Positions 24,624 through 33,110 of a stretch of 64,000 bases of DNA are shown piece after piece. The stretch lies in contig CAVXHI010000008.1 of NCBI GenBank assembly GCA_963761655.1, forward strand, positions 434,001 to 498,000, given 5' to 3'. Source of the DNA: RYN-122 sp963761655. GTDB taxonomy: Bacteria > Actinomycetota > Actinomycetes > Mycobacteriales > SCTD01. The position numbers and the translations under genes were made by a program. Position 1 is the stretch's first letter. The number at the start of each line of letters is the position of its first letter. Below the pieces are notes generated by a model. That model saw nothing but the letters and a program-made list of their open reading frames with translations, was not told the origin of the DNA and did no database searches.

Positions 24624-25520
24624 GTGACTCCGGTCCTGGCCCTCTCCGACGGACTGCCTCCGTTCGGCCCGCTGTCGGTGCTCACCGAGGCCCGTCCCGA
24701 GCTGCTGCCGCTCACCGCGGTCGTCCTGATCGGGGGGCTGTACCTCTACGGCGTGTCCCGCCTGCGCGAGCGCGGGGACCGCTGGCCCGTCGGCCGGACC
24801 GTGGCCTTCGTGGGCCTCGGCCTCGGCACCGTCGTGATCGCCACGATGTCGGGTCTCGCGGCGTACGACGAGAGCCTGTTCGCGGCGCACATGGTCCAGC
24901 ACATGATGCTGTCGATGGTCGCGCCGGTGTTCCTCGCCCTCGGGGCTCCGGTCACCCTCGCCCTCCGGACCTTCCCGCTGGCCCCCCGGCGCGCGCTGCT
25001 GGGGCTGCTGCACAGCCGTCCCGTGGCGGTCCTGTCGTTCCCCCTGGTCGGCTGGCTGTTCTTCGTCGTCAGCCCCTTCGCGCTGTACTTCAGCGGCTGG
25101 TACGAGGCGACGCTCGACCACCGCTGGCTGCACGAGCTGCTCCACGTGCACTTCCTGGCGGTCGGGTCGCTGTTCTTCTGGCCGCTGCTCGGCGTCGACC
25201 CCGTGCCCGGCCGGGTCGGCCACCCCATGCGCATGCTGCTGGCCGCCTCGACCCTGCCGTTCCACGCGTTCCTCGGCGTCGCCGTCATGAGCGTCGAGTC
25301 CGACGGCCGGGGCCTGCTGGCCGGACCGCACTACCTCGCGCTGCACTCGCTCGGGCAGTCCGTCTACCAGCAGCAGGTCGGCGGCGGGCTGCTCTGGGCG
25401 TCCGGCGACCTCGTCGGGCTGCTGTTCACCTTCACGCTCCTCGCCCAGTGGATGCGGGCCAGCGAGCGCGAGGCGGCCCGCGAGGACCGCAAGCTCGACC
25501 GGCTCGAGCGCGTCGCCTGA
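24624..25520 (+). CDS. CtaG-like cytochrome c oxidase assembly membrane protein
   Basis: 298 aa with about seven transmembrane helices. The motifs HMVQHMMLSMVAPVFLALG and ELLHVHFLAVGSLFFWPLLG, with their paired His residues, are characteristic of the caa3-type CtaG family (PF09678), linked to copper delivery or assembly of haem-copper oxidases. It sits next to ctaE, diverging from it. The next gene begins 1 nt after its stop. Confidence 0.88.
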   Translation: MTPVLALSDGLPPFGPLSVLTEARPELLPLTAVVLIGGLYLYGVSRLRERGDRWPVGRTVAFVGLGLGTVVIATMSGLAAYDESLFAAHMVQHMMLSMVAPVFLALGAPVTLALRTFPLAPRRALLGLLHSRPVAVLSFPLVGWLFFVVSPFALYFSGWYEATLDHRWLHELLHVHFLAVGSLFFWPLLGVDPVPGRVGHPMRMLLAASTLPFHAFLGVAVMSVESDGRGLLAGPHYLALHSLGQSVYQQQVGGGLLWASGDLVGLLFTFTLLAQWMRASEREAAREDRKLDRLERVA

Positions 25521-25521
25521 C

Positions 25522-25935
25522 GTGGGGCTGCTCAGCCGCCGCAAGAAGGCGCCGCCGCCGGTCGTCTACGCCGACGACGGCACGCTCGAGCTCCTCGTCA
25601 CCGCCGCGGACCCCGCCGTCGCGGACAGCACGGTCCTCGCCGGGGTCGACGCCGACCTCGCGCAGCCGCTGCTGGTGCGTCACCACCTCGTGGGCCTGCC
25701 CGACGACGCCGCCGTGGAGCGGGCGCGCGAGCTGCTGGCGCAGGACGGCTACACGCTGACCGTGCTGGACGGGCCGCCCTACGCCGTCCGGGCCTGGCGC
25801 ACGCAGGTGCTCACGGCGATGTCGGCCTCGCAGGAGCGCTCGCGCATGGCCGGCCTGGCGCAGCGGCTCGGCGGCGACGTCGGGGGGTGGGACGCGCTGC
25901 GGCCGCCCGTCCCGTCGGTAGTCTCCGGCCCATGA
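25522..25935 (+). CDS. Conserved cytosolic protein, unknown (137 aa)
   Basis: GTG 25522 starts one base after the CtaG-like stop. The N-terminus is basic (GLLSRRKKAPPP). The core has an alternating pattern with VRHHLVGLPDDAAVERARELLAQDGYTLTV, which loosely recalls the RraB fold (regulator of RNase E), but this is weak. No membrane segment. The stop overlaps the start of the receiver-like gene (ATGA). Confidence 0.65.
   Translation: MGLLSRRKKAPPPVVYADDGTLELLVTAADPAVADSTVLAGVDADLAQPLLVRHHLVGLPDDAAVERARELLAQDGYTLTVLDGPPYAVRAWRTQVLTAMSASQERSRMAGLAQRLGGDVGGWDALRPPVPSVVSGP
25919..25924 (+). promoter_or_regulatory. -10 element (TAGTCT) before the receiver-like gene
   Basis: TAGTCT ends 7 nt before ATG 25932, within the end of the upstream gene. 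It could give a leaderless transcript in addition to the coupled one. Confidence 0.35.
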
Positions 25936-26366
25936 GCGACGCGCAGACGCCGACCGCCGACCTCGTCGTGGTCGTGTACTCCGACGACCCTGCCGTCCGC
26001 GGTCAGGTCACCGGCGCCGTCGGGCGGCGCCCGGCCCCCGACCTCGGCCGGATCCAGTGGGTCGAGTGCGCGACCGGCCCCGAGCTGATCGGCCGGGTCG
26101 ACCGCGGGGGCGTCGACCTGCTCGTCCTGGACGGCGAGGCCTGGCCGACCGGCGGGATGGGCCTGGCCAAGCAGGTCAAGGACGAGATCACGGACTGCCC
26201 GCCCACCCTGGTGCTCATCGCCCGCCGCGACGACGCCTGGCTCGCCACCTGGTCGCTCGCCGACGCCGTCGTGCCGCACCCGGTCGACGCGCCCGAGCTG
26301 ACCACGGCCGTGGTCGAGCAGCTGCGCCGGCGCGTCTCGCGGGTGCCCGTGCGCCGCTCCACCTGA
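25932..26366 (+). CDS. Response-regulator receiver-like protein, degenerate
   Basis: 144 aa. It follows the CheY-like pattern: VVVVYSDDPAVR (beta-1 and acidic pocket), VDLLVLDGEA with the candidate phospho-Asp (~72), and VLIARRDDAW. At the conserved Lys position near the end it reads VPHPVDAPEL, so the Lys appears replaced by His. No DNA-binding output domain. Stand-alone receivers of this type next to trpD are common in actinobacteria. Role unknown; with the Lys missing it may be phosphorylation-independent. Confidence 0.7.
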   Translation: MSDAQTPTADLVVVVYSDDPAVRGQVTGAVGRRPAPDLGRIQWVECATGPELIGRVDRGGVDLLVLDGEAWPTGGMGLAKQVKDEITDCPPTLVLIARRDDAWLATWSLADAVVPHPVDAPELTTAVVEQLRRRVSRVPVRRST

Positions 26367-26368
26367 GC

Positions 26369-27412
26369 GTGCACACCTGGCCCGACCTGCTCGCCACGCT
26401 GCTCGGCGGCGGGTCGCTCAGCGCGGCAGACACCGCCTGGGCGATGGGCGAGATCATGGCCGGCGACGCCTCGCCGGTGCAGGTCGCCGGCTTCCTGGTG
26501 GCCCTGCGCGGCAAGGGGGAGACGCCCGAGGAGGTCTCCGGCCTCGTCGACGCCATGCTGGAGCGGGCGCCGCTGGTCGAGGTCGGCGTCCGGGCGGTCG
26601 ACACCTGCGGCACCGGCGGCGACCGCGCCAACACGGTCAACATCAGCACCATGGCCGCCCTGGTGGTCGCGGGCGCCGGCGTGCCGGTGGTCAAGCACGG
26701 CAACCGGGCGGCGTCGTCGGCCTGCGGCTCGGCCGACCTGCTCGAGGAGCTCGGCGTCGCCGTCGACCTGCCTGCCGACGCCGTGGCGCCCTGCGTCGAG
26801 CGGGCCGGCATCGCCTTCTGCTTCGCCCCCGTGTTCCACCCCGGGATGCGGCACACCGCGGTGCCGCGTCGTGAGCTCGGGGTGCCGACCGTGTTCAACG
26901 TGCTCGGACCGCTCAGCAACCCGGCCCGGCCGGCCGCCCAGGCGGTCGGCGTCAGCGACCCGCGGCTCGCCCCGGTCATGGCCGGGGTGCTCGCGCGACG
27001 GGGGGCCGACGCCCTGGTCTTCCGCGGCGACGACGGTCTCGACGAGCTGACCGTCACCGGTCCCTCGACGGTCTGGGTCGTCGCCGGCGGAGCCGTGTCG
27101 GAGGAGCGCTTCGACCCGGCCGACCTCGGCATCCCCACCACCTCGATCGAGGCGCTCCGGGGCGGCGACGCACCCTTCAACGCCGGCGTCGCTCGACGTC
27201 TGCTCGAGGGTGAGACCGGACCGGTGCGGGACGCGGTGCTGCTGAACGCCGCGGCGGCGCTGGCCGCGCACGCGGGCGAGCGGGGGCCGCTCCTGGACCG
27301 GTTGCGCGCCGGGCACGCCCGCGCTGCCGCGGCTCTCGAGGGCGGTGCGGCCCTCGCCTCGCTGACGACGTGGACCCGGGTGTCGCAGGAGCTGCGCGCA
27401 GAACGCGGTTGA
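26369..27412 (+). CDS. trpD: Anthranilate phosphoribosyltransferase
   Basis: 347 aa; GTG 26369, 2 nt after the preceding stop. Family motifs are complete: DTCGTGGD for the PRPP phosphate, NISTM, and KHGNRAASSACGSAD. It transfers phosphoribose from PRPP to anthranilate in tryptophan synthesis. No other trp genes are nearby; the isolated trpD close to ctaE-qcrCAB matches the M. tuberculosis arrangement (Rv2192c). Confidence 0.95.
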   Translation: MHTWPDLLATLLGGGSLSAADTAWAMGEIMAGDASPVQVAGFLVALRGKGETPEEVSGLVDAMLERAPLVEVGVRAVDTCGTGGDRANTVNISTMAALVVAGAGVPVVKHGNRAASSACGSADLLEELGVAVDLPADAVAPCVERAGIAFCFAPVFHPGMRHTAVPRRELGVPTVFNVLGPLSNPARPAAQAVGVSDPRLAPVMAGVLARRGADALVFRGDDGLDELTVTGPSTVWVVAGGAVSEERFDPADLGIPTTSIEALRGGDAPFNAGVARRLLEGETGPVRDAVLLNAAAALAAHAGERGPLLDRLRAGHARAAAALEGGAALASLTTWTRVSQELRAERG

Positions 27413-27434
27413 CCCGCGCTGCCAGGCTGACCAG

Positions 27435-28682
27435 GTGAGCGTGCCCCTGCCTGCCGGTGTCCGCCGGCTCGTGCTCGGGGTGAGCCTGTCGTCCTTCGGT
27501 ACCGGCCTCACCCTCCCGTTCACCCTGATCCTCCTGCACGAGGTCCGCGGCATCCCGCTCCCCACGGTCGGTCTGCTGCTCGCCGTCCCCGGCGTCGTCG
27601 GCCTGCTCGCGGTGCCCGCCAGCGGAGCGCTGGTCGACCGCCTCGGTCCGCGGAGCGTCCTGCGGGGCGCACTGCTGCTCCAGGCCGCGGCCAGCGTGCT
27701 GCTCGCCGTCGTGGGCACCCCGCTCACCGTCCTGCCCGCCGTCGTCCTCCTCGGCCTGGGCCTCGGACCGTCGTTCCCCGCGACCAACGCGCTGCTCAGC
27801 GGGCTGGTCACCGACCCGGGACAGACCGCCCGCGCCTTCGGCGTCCAGTTCACCGCCCTCAACGCCTCGATCGGCCTGGGCGGGCTGGCCGCGGCGGGCA
27901 TCGTCGACGTCGCGCGCCCGGCCACGTTCAGCGTGCTCTACATCGCCAACGCGGTGACCTGCCTGCTGTTCGCGGGGACGGTCCCGGCGGCCGCGCCGCC
28001 ACGGGTGCGCCCCGTCGGGGAGGTGGAGCCGTCCTACCGCGAGGTCCTGGCCGACCCGGTCTTCCGCCGCGTCTGCCTGGTAGCCCTGCTGTTCGCCCTG
28101 ACCGGCTACGCGGCGCTCGACGCCGGCGTCCCGGCCTACACGCGCGTGGTCGGGGACGTCAGCCCCCGCGTCATCGCCCTGCTCTACGTCTCGAACACGG
28201 CGCTGATCGTCGGCGGCCAGCTGGTCGTCGTGAGGCTGCTGCGCGGACGGCGGCGCAGCCGGGCTCTCGCGGCGGCGGCAGCGGTCTGGGCGGTGTCCTG
28301 GGCCCTGCTGCTGCTCCTTCCCGACGTCGGCCCCTCGGGACGGGTCGTCCTCGTGCTCGCGTTCGGGGCCGTGTTCGGAGTGGGCGAGACGCTCATGGCG
28401 CCCGTCCTCAGCCCCCTCGTCAACGCCCTGGCCACCGACCGGCTGCGCGGGCGCTACAACGCGCTGCAGGGCGCGACCTTCTCCGTCGCCTTCGTCGTGA
28501 GCCCGGCGGTGTCGGCCCTGCTCGTCGGCAGCGGGCTGGGCCGGGCCTGGGTCGGCGCCCTGGTGCTCGGGGCGGTGGTGTCGGCCGTCCTGGCGCTGCG
28601 CCTCGGCCGCCGCCTCACCCCGGAGCAGGACGGGGTCGGCACGCTCGTGCCCGCCGACCCCGCGACGGCGCTCGCGGGCTAG
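27435..28682 (+). CDS. MFS transporter (drug-efflux type)
   Basis: 415 aa with 12 predicted helices. The first cytoplasmic loop reads GALVDRLGPRSVL, matching the MFS GxxxDRxGRR signature. Substrate unknown; size and helix pattern fit the DHA1 efflux subfamily. GTG start; an imperfect -10 (CAGGCT) ends 6 nt upstream. Its TAG stop overlaps the stop of the convergent gene at a CTAG palindrome. Confidence 0.85.
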   Translation: MSVPLPAGVRRLVLGVSLSSFGTGLTLPFTLILLHEVRGIPLPTVGLLLAVPGVVGLLAVPASGALVDRLGPRSVLRGALLLQAAASVLLAVVGTPLTVLPAVVLLGLGLGPSFPATNALLSGLVTDPGQTARAFGVQFTALNASIGLGGLAAAGIVDVARPATFSVLYIANAVTCLLFAGTVPAAAPPRVRPVGEVEPSYREVLADPVFRRVCLVALLFALTGYAALDAGVPAYTRVVGDVSPRVIALLYVSNTALIVGGQLVVVRLLRGRRRSRALAAAAAVWAVSWALLLLLPDVGPSGRVVLVLAFGAVFGVGETLMAPVLSPLVNALATDRLRGRYNALQGATFSVAFVVSPAVSALLVGSGLGRAWVGALVLGAVVSAVLALRLGRRLTPEQDGVGTLVPADPATALAG

Positions 28683-29662
28683 ACCTCCGTGTGCTCCGGG
28701 CCCTGCGCGGCGACCCGGTCACCGAGGTGGTCGCGACCGTGCGGCTCGTCCCAACCGGCCAGGACCGGGCCCTTGGGGACGATCCGGGTCGGGTTGATCT
28801 GCTCGTGCGTGCCGTAGTAGTGGCTCTTGATGTGCCCGAAGTCCGTGGTGCTGCCGAAGCCCGGCGTCTGGAACAGGTCGCGGGCGTACGGCCAGAGGTT
28901 CGCGAACTCGGTGAGCTTGCGCTCGTTGCACTTGAAGTGGCCGTGGTAGGCCGCGTCGAACCGGACGAGGGTCGTGTACAGGCGGACGTCGGCCTCGCTG
29001 AGCTGCCGGCCGACGAGGTACCGCTCGGTCGCGAGGTGCTCGTCGAGCTCGTGCAGGCGGGCGAAGAGGGCGTCGTAGGCCTCCTCGTACTTCTCCTGGC
29101 TGGTGGCGAAGCCGGCCTTGTAGACGCCGTTGTTGACGGCGGAGAAGTTCGCCTCGGCCATGTCGTCGATCGCGGCCCGCTCGTGCTCGGGGTAGAGGTC
29201 GCGCGCGTCCGGGCCGTGCAGGGCGGACCACTCGGTGGACAGGTCGAGGCTGATCTGCGGGTAGTCGTTGCTGACGATGCGCTCGGTCTTCGTGTCCCAC
29301 AGGAACGGCACCGTGGCCCGGCCCTCGAAGTCCGGGTCGGAGCGCCGGTAGAGCTCCATCACGTAGGACGCGCCCGTGACGGGGTCGGTGCCGCCGTCGT
29401 CGAGGGTGAAGCGCCAGCCCTTCTCGTCGCGCAGCGGGTCGACCACGCGCAGCGCGAGGGCGTCCTGCAGGCCGAGCAGCTCCCGCACGATCACCGACCG
29501 GTGGGCCCAGGGGCAGGCGAGGCTCACGTAGAGCACGTACCGGCCGGCCTCGACGGGGTAGCCGGAGCTCCCGTCCGCCGTGATCCGGTCCGTGAAGCGG
29601 TTGGGCTGACGGACGAACTCGCCGGTCGCCCCGGACTCCTTGCTGAACTGCGCAGTGGCCAT
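28679..29662 (-). CDS. Glutathionyl-hydroquinone reductase-like (Xi-class GST/ECM4) enzyme
   Basis: 327 aa from ATG 29662. The catalytic Cys lies in SLACPWAHR (~53), the CPWAHR motif of S-glutathionyl-(hydro)quinone reductases such as YqjG and PcpF. The C-terminal half is the helical GST domain (EANFSAVNNGVYKAGFA, YLVGRQLSEADVRLYTTLVRFD). The family reduces glutathionyl-hydroquinones. Actinomycetes generally use mycothiol instead of glutathione, so the physiological substrate is likely a mycothiol conjugate (inference). Confidence 0.88.
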   Translation of the reverse strand: MATAQFSKESGATGEFVRQPNRFTDRITADGSSGYPVEAGRYVLYVSLACPWAHRSVIVRELLGLQDALALRVVDPLRDEKGWRFTLDDGGTDPVTGASYVMELYRRSDPDFEGRATVPFLWDTKTERIVSNDYPQISLDLSTEWSALHGPDARDLYPEHERAAIDDMAEANFSAVNNGVYKAGFATSQEKYEEAYDALFARLHELDEHLATERYLVGRQLSEADVRLYTTLVRFDAAYHGHFKCNERKLTEFANLWPYARDLFQTPGFGSTTDFGHIKSHYYGTHEQINPTRIVPKGPVLAGWDEPHGRDHLGDRVAAQGPEHTEV

Positions 29663-29678
29663 GGCTGACCACTGCCCC

Positions 29679-29954
29679 TCAGGTGCCGAGCGAGAACGTC
29701 GCGTCGAGGTCGTGGCGGCTGTAGGCCTGGAAGGCAATGTGGGTGGTCGTCGCCTGGACGCCCTCGACCTTGTTCAGCCGGCCGGCGATGACGTCGTGCA
29801 GGTCCTCGTGCTGCCGCACCCGGACCATGGCGATCAGGTCGCAGTCGCCCGCCACGCTGTAGACCTCGCTCACGCCGTCGAGGTCGGCCAGGGCCTGGGC
29901 CACCTCCGGGATGCGGTCGACGGCGGCGTTGACCATGACGATCGCGGTGATCAT
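29679..29954 (-). CDS. Stand-alone Lrp/AsnC ligand-binding (RAM) domain protein
   Basis: 91 aa. It consists only of the alpha/beta ligand-binding domain of Lrp/AsnC regulators (VDRIPEVAQALADLDGVSEVYSVAGDCDL, then DLHDVIAGRL); no helix-turn-helix. Such proteins form amino-acid-binding oligomers and may modulate full-length Lrp regulators. ATG 29954 follows a TAGGGT -10 box, so the start is probably leaderless. Confidence 0.85.
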   Translation of the reverse strand: MITAIVMVNAAVDRIPEVAQALADLDGVSEVYSVAGDCDLIAMVRVRQHEDLHDVIAGRLNKVEGVQATTTHIAFQAYSRHDLDATFSLGT

Positions 29955-29960
29955 GTCCGG

Positions 29961-29966
29961 ACCCTA
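29961..29966 (-). promoter_or_regulatory. -10 element (TAGGGT) for the AsnC-domain gene
   Basis: Minus-strand TAGGGT ends 6 nt before ATG 29954, consistent with a leaderless transcript. The divergent hydrolase gene starts 37 nt away. Confidence 0.5.
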
Positions 29967-29990
29967 CCCAGGGTGCGGCAGTCTGGTCCG

Positions 29991-30884
29991 GTGACCGCCG
30001 CCCCCCTGTCCCGACGTCGTGCTCTCGGAGTCCTGGGGGCCGCGGGCGCGTCCGTCGTCGGCCTGTTCGGCGCCGTGAAGTACCTGGGCAGCCCCGCACC
30101 GCGACCGCGGGTGGCCGACGGGACGCGGCGGGTCGCCGAGCGCTACGGGACCGGCCCACGGCAGAGCGGCGAGTGGTGGGTGCCGCCGGGTCCCGCCACC
30201 GGCGTCCTGCCGACGGTCGTGCTGGTCCACGGCGGCTACTGGCGGGCCCAGTACGGGCCGTCGCTGGAGGACGCGGTGGCGGCCGACCTCGCCGGCCGCG
30301 GCTTCCTCGTGTGGAACGTCGACTACGCGCCGTCGAGCACGCCCTGGCCCGCGACCCTGCGCGACGCCGCCCTCGCCTACGACCACCTCGCGAAGGGGTC
30401 GCTGAAGGACCGGGTCGGACCGGTGGCCGTCGTCGGGCACTCGGCCGGGGGGCACCTGGCGCTGTGGCTGGCGTCGCGGGGTCGGGTCCCGGCCGGTGGC
30501 CCGGGGGTGCTCGTCCCCGGCGTGCCGGCGCCGCGGCTGGTCGTCGCGCAGGCGCCGGTCGCCTCGCTCGCGGAGGGCTCCCGGCTCGGGCTCGGCGCGG
30601 GAGCCGTCGACGCGCTGCTCGGCGGGGACCCGGTGCAGGTGCCGGACCGGTACCGCGCGGCCGACCCGGTCGCCCTGCTGCCGAACGGGGTGGAGAGCGT
30701 CCTCGTGCACGGCGACGCCGACGACCTCGTACCGATCAGCCAGAGCGAGCAGTACGTGGCGGCGGCGACCGGCGCGGGCGACCGCAGCCGGCTGGTCCGG
30801 GTGCCGGGCGGGCACTTCGCCCACCTCGACCCCCGCAGCCGGGCCCTCGAGGTCGCCCGCGAGGCGCTGTCAGCCCTCCAGTAG
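29991..30884 (+). CDS. Alpha/beta hydrolase (kynurenine formamidase/BD-FAE-like esterase)
   Basis: 297 aa from GTG 29991. The N-terminus has a twin-arginine-like signal or anchor (SRRRALGVLGAAGASVVGLFG). The catalytic triad is visible: Ser in VVGHSAGGHLALW (~148), Asp in LVHGDADDLVP (~246) and His in GGHFAHL (~279); the oxyanion HGGYW motif lies near 80. HGGYW with GHSAGGH recalls arylformamidases and carbohydrate esterases; the substrate is not known. It overlaps the 3' end of the convergent SRPBCC gene by 15 nt. Confidence 0.82.
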   Translation: MTAAPLSRRRALGVLGAAGASVVGLFGAVKYLGSPAPRPRVADGTRRVAERYGTGPRQSGEWWVPPGPATGVLPTVVLVHGGYWRAQYGPSLEDAVAADLAGRGFLVWNVDYAPSSTPWPATLRDAALAYDHLAKGSLKDRVGPVAVVGHSAGGHLALWLASRGRVPAGGPGVLVPGVPAPRLVVAQAPVASLAEGSRLGLGAGAVDALLGGDPVQVPDRYRAADPVALLPNGVESVLVHGDADDLVPISQSEQYVAAATGAGDRSRLVRVPGGHFAHLDPRSRALEVAREALSALQ

Positions 30885-31241
30885 CGCCTTGAGGCGCTGC
30901 AGGTCGGCGCGCACCACGGCGGCGTCCTCGCTGTCGGGGTCGGCCCGGAGCGTGAAGACCACCTCGGCGCCCTCGGGGTGGGGGAGCACCCGGAGCGGGT
31001 TCAGCGTGGCGCTGCCGTCGGGGAGCGTCACGACGTGGTCGAGCACCCCGAGGTCGTTCTGCGGGGTGAAGACCACCGACACGCGGCCCATCGGCGAGTC
31101 GGTGACCCAGGCGTCGCCCTCCCGCCGGACGTCGCCGGTGCTGAGCCCGGCGGCCCAGCGCGGCAGGTTCTCGGGGGCGGCCGCGACGGCGTAGACCTCA
31201 GCGGGGCTGCGGTGGACGACGACCGCCAGGTGGAGGCTCAC
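30870..31241 (-). CDS. SRPBCC (START-like) family protein
   Basis: 123 aa. The pattern VHRSPAEVYAVAAAPENLPRWAAGL followed by a beta-rich core and a C-terminal helix is that of polyketide-cyclase/Bet v1-like ligand-binding proteins. Ligand unknown. GTG start with a near-consensus -10 (GAGTCT) 6 nt upstream. The C-terminal end overlaps the convergent hydrolase gene. Confidence 0.75.
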   Translation of the reverse strand: MSLHLAVVVHRSPAEVYAVAAAPENLPRWAAGLSTGDVRREGDAWVTDSPMGRVSVVFTPQNDLGVLDHVVTLPDGSATLNPLRVLPHPEGAEVVFTLRADPDSEDAAVVRADLQRLKALLEG

Positions 31242-31265
31242 CGCCGCAGACTCACACAGGCACGC

Positions 31266-33074
31266 TCACACACCGACCCGGGCCGGGCGGGCCACCGGGC
31301 GGAGCCCCCGGGTGTCGTCGAACGGCCGCGCGGCCGCACGGGCCTGCTCGGCCACGCGGGTCCAGCCGCGGTGCCGGCCCGCTCCGGCGACCGGGCTCGC
31401 CCAGGTGCCCTCGAGCCGGACCAGCCGCGTCCCGGGCTGCTCGAGCCAGCGCAGCACGCACTCGACCTCCTCCGCGGTGGCGGCCGGCAGCGGCCCCGGA
31501 CCGGGCAGCACCGTCTCGGCCGTCGCCACGAGGGCGTCGACGAAGGGGCCGGGTGGGGCGCCGCGGGCCAGCACCCCGGCCCCGACCAGCCGCCCCCGGC
31601 GCACGACGGCAAGCTCCCACCCGAGGTCCGCCGTCGGGCGGGCGGCGACCAGCTGGGCGCAGGAGGTCAGGGCGCTGATCCGCTGCAGCTTCGCGACCGC
31701 CCGGACGAAGGCCACCAGCCGGTCGCGCTGAGCGGCCGCCTCCTCGAACCGCTCGGCAGCGGCCAGCACGTCGATGCGCTCGGTGAGGGCGCGGACGACG
31801 ACGTCGGGGTCGGCGGCGACCGCCTGCGCGAAGGCGCCCGCGTGGGTGGCGTAGTCCTCGACGGACTGCAGGCCGAGGCAGGGCGCGCCGCACCGGCCGA
31901 GCTCGAACAGGACGCAGGAGCTGGTCGGGGTCCGGACGCTCACCCGCTTGGTGCACTGGCGCAGCGGCAGCGCCTCGTGGGCGGCGGCCACGGCGAGCTC
32001 GGCGGTCCGGCTGCTGCCGAACGGACCGAGGTAGGTGGCGCCGTCGTCGGCGACCTTGCGCACGGTGGACAGCCGCGGGAACGCCTCGACGGTGAGCTTG
32101 ACCCAGACGGCCTTCTCGGGGAACTTCGACCGCCGGTTGTACCGGGGCCGGTGCTCGGCGATCAGCCGCAGCTCGCGCACCTCGGCCTCGAGGTCGGTCG
32201 CGCAGACCACGGGGTCGACCCGTTCGGCCAGCCCCACCATCTCGGCCATCCGGGTGCGCATCTCGGAGGCCGTGAAGTAGGTCCGGACCCGGGTGCGGAG
32301 GTCCTTGCTCTTGCCGACGTAGAGCACGCGGCCCCGCCCGTCGCGGAACAGGTAGACGCCCGGGGCGCTCGGCAGGGCGTCGGCGAGGTGGCGCTTGCGG
32401 CGCTGGGCGGCGCTCACCTGTGCCGAGAAGGACTGCAGCTCCTCGAGGCTGTGCACCCCGAGGCCGCCCAGGCGGGAGAGCAGCCCGTGCAGGACGTCGA
32501 CCGTGGCCTGCGCGTCGGCGAGCGCCCGGTGGCAGGGGGTCACCTCCGCCCGGAACAGCCGGGCCAGGGTGGAGAGCTTGCAGTTCGGCGCCTCGTCGCG
32601 GGTGAGCACGCGGCGGGCCAGCCGGGCGGTGTCGAGGCTCTGCGGGGCGGGCCAGGCCAGGCCGAGCCGGGCGCAGCCGGCCTTGAGGAAGCCGAGGTCG
32701 AAGGGGGCGTTGTGGGCCACGAGGACCGCTCCGCGGCTGAACTCGAGGAACGCCGGGAGCGCCTGGTCGAGCCGCGGCGCGTCGGCCACCATGCCGTCCG
32801 TGATGCCGGTGAGCACCGCGATGAAGGGCGGGATCGCCGTCTGCGGGTGCACCAGCGTCTGGAACTCCCCGAGCACCTCCCCGCCCCGGACCTTGACCGC
32901 GCCGATCTCGGTGATGGCGCAGCTGTTCGGCGTCGCGCCCGTCGTCTCGAGGTCGACGACGACGAAGGTGACGTCGCGCAGCTGCGTGCCGAGGTCGTCG
33001 AGGGTGGACTGGACGGCGACCGGGGCGGACCGGGACGCGCTGCGGGGGAGCGGCGGGGCGGAGGAGCGGGGCAC
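31266..33074 (-). CDS. DEDDh 3'-5' exonuclease fused to GIY-YIG/UvrC-like nuclease
   Basis: 602 aa. Residues ~36-195 form a DnaQ-type exonuclease with VVDLETTG (Asp, Glu), AHNAPFDLGF (Asp) and CHRALADAQATVD (His, Asp). Residues ~235-310 form a GIY-YIG domain (PGVYLFRDGRGRVLYVGKSKDLRTRV), followed by a UvrC-like helical region with a Cys pair (FELGRCGAPCLG). This fusion is conserved in actinobacteria (Rv2191 in M. tuberculosis) and is expected to act in DNA repair. The start GTG lies directly after a DNA-damage-type promoter, implying a leaderless, damage-inducible transcript. Confidence 0.9.
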   Translation of the reverse strand: MPRSSAPPLPRSASRSAPVAVQSTLDDLGTQLRDVTFVVVDLETTGATPNSCAITEIGAVKVRGGEVLGEFQTLVHPQTAIPPFIAVLTGITDGMVADAPRLDQALPAFLEFSRGAVLVAHNAPFDLGFLKAGCARLGLAWPAPQSLDTARLARRVLTRDEAPNCKLSTLARLFRAEVTPCHRALADAQATVDVLHGLLSRLGGLGVHSLEELQSFSAQVSAAQRRKRHLADALPSAPGVYLFRDGRGRVLYVGKSKDLRTRVRTYFTASEMRTRMAEMVGLAERVDPVVCATDLEAEVRELRLIAEHRPRYNRRSKFPEKAVWVKLTVEAFPRLSTVRKVADDGATYLGPFGSSRTAELAVAAAHEALPLRQCTKRVSVRTPTSSCVLFELGRCGAPCLGLQSVEDYATHAGAFAQAVAADPDVVVRALTERIDVLAAAERFEEAAAQRDRLVAFVRAVAKLQRISALTSCAQLVAARPTADLGWELAVVRRGRLVGAGVLARGAPPGPFVDALVATAETVLPGPGPLPAATAEEVECVLRWLEQPGTRLVRLEGTWASPVAGAGRHRGWTRVAEQARAAARPFDDTRGLRPVARPARVGV

Positions 33075-33081
33075 GCGGCGG

Positions 33082-33104
33082 ACGCTAGGAGCGCCCTCCG
33101 ACAG
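33082..33104 (-). promoter_or_regulatory. DNA-damage-type (PafBC/RecA-NDp-like) promoter, leaderless
   Basis: On the minus strand CTGTCGGAG (33104-33096), an 8-nt spacer and TAGCGT (33087-33082) match the mycobacterial TTGTCRGTG-N8-TANNNT pattern in spacing and most bases. The -10 ends 7 nt before GTG 33074, so the start site would fall on or next to the start codon. Confidence 0.6.
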
Positions 33105-33110
33105 GAACGG

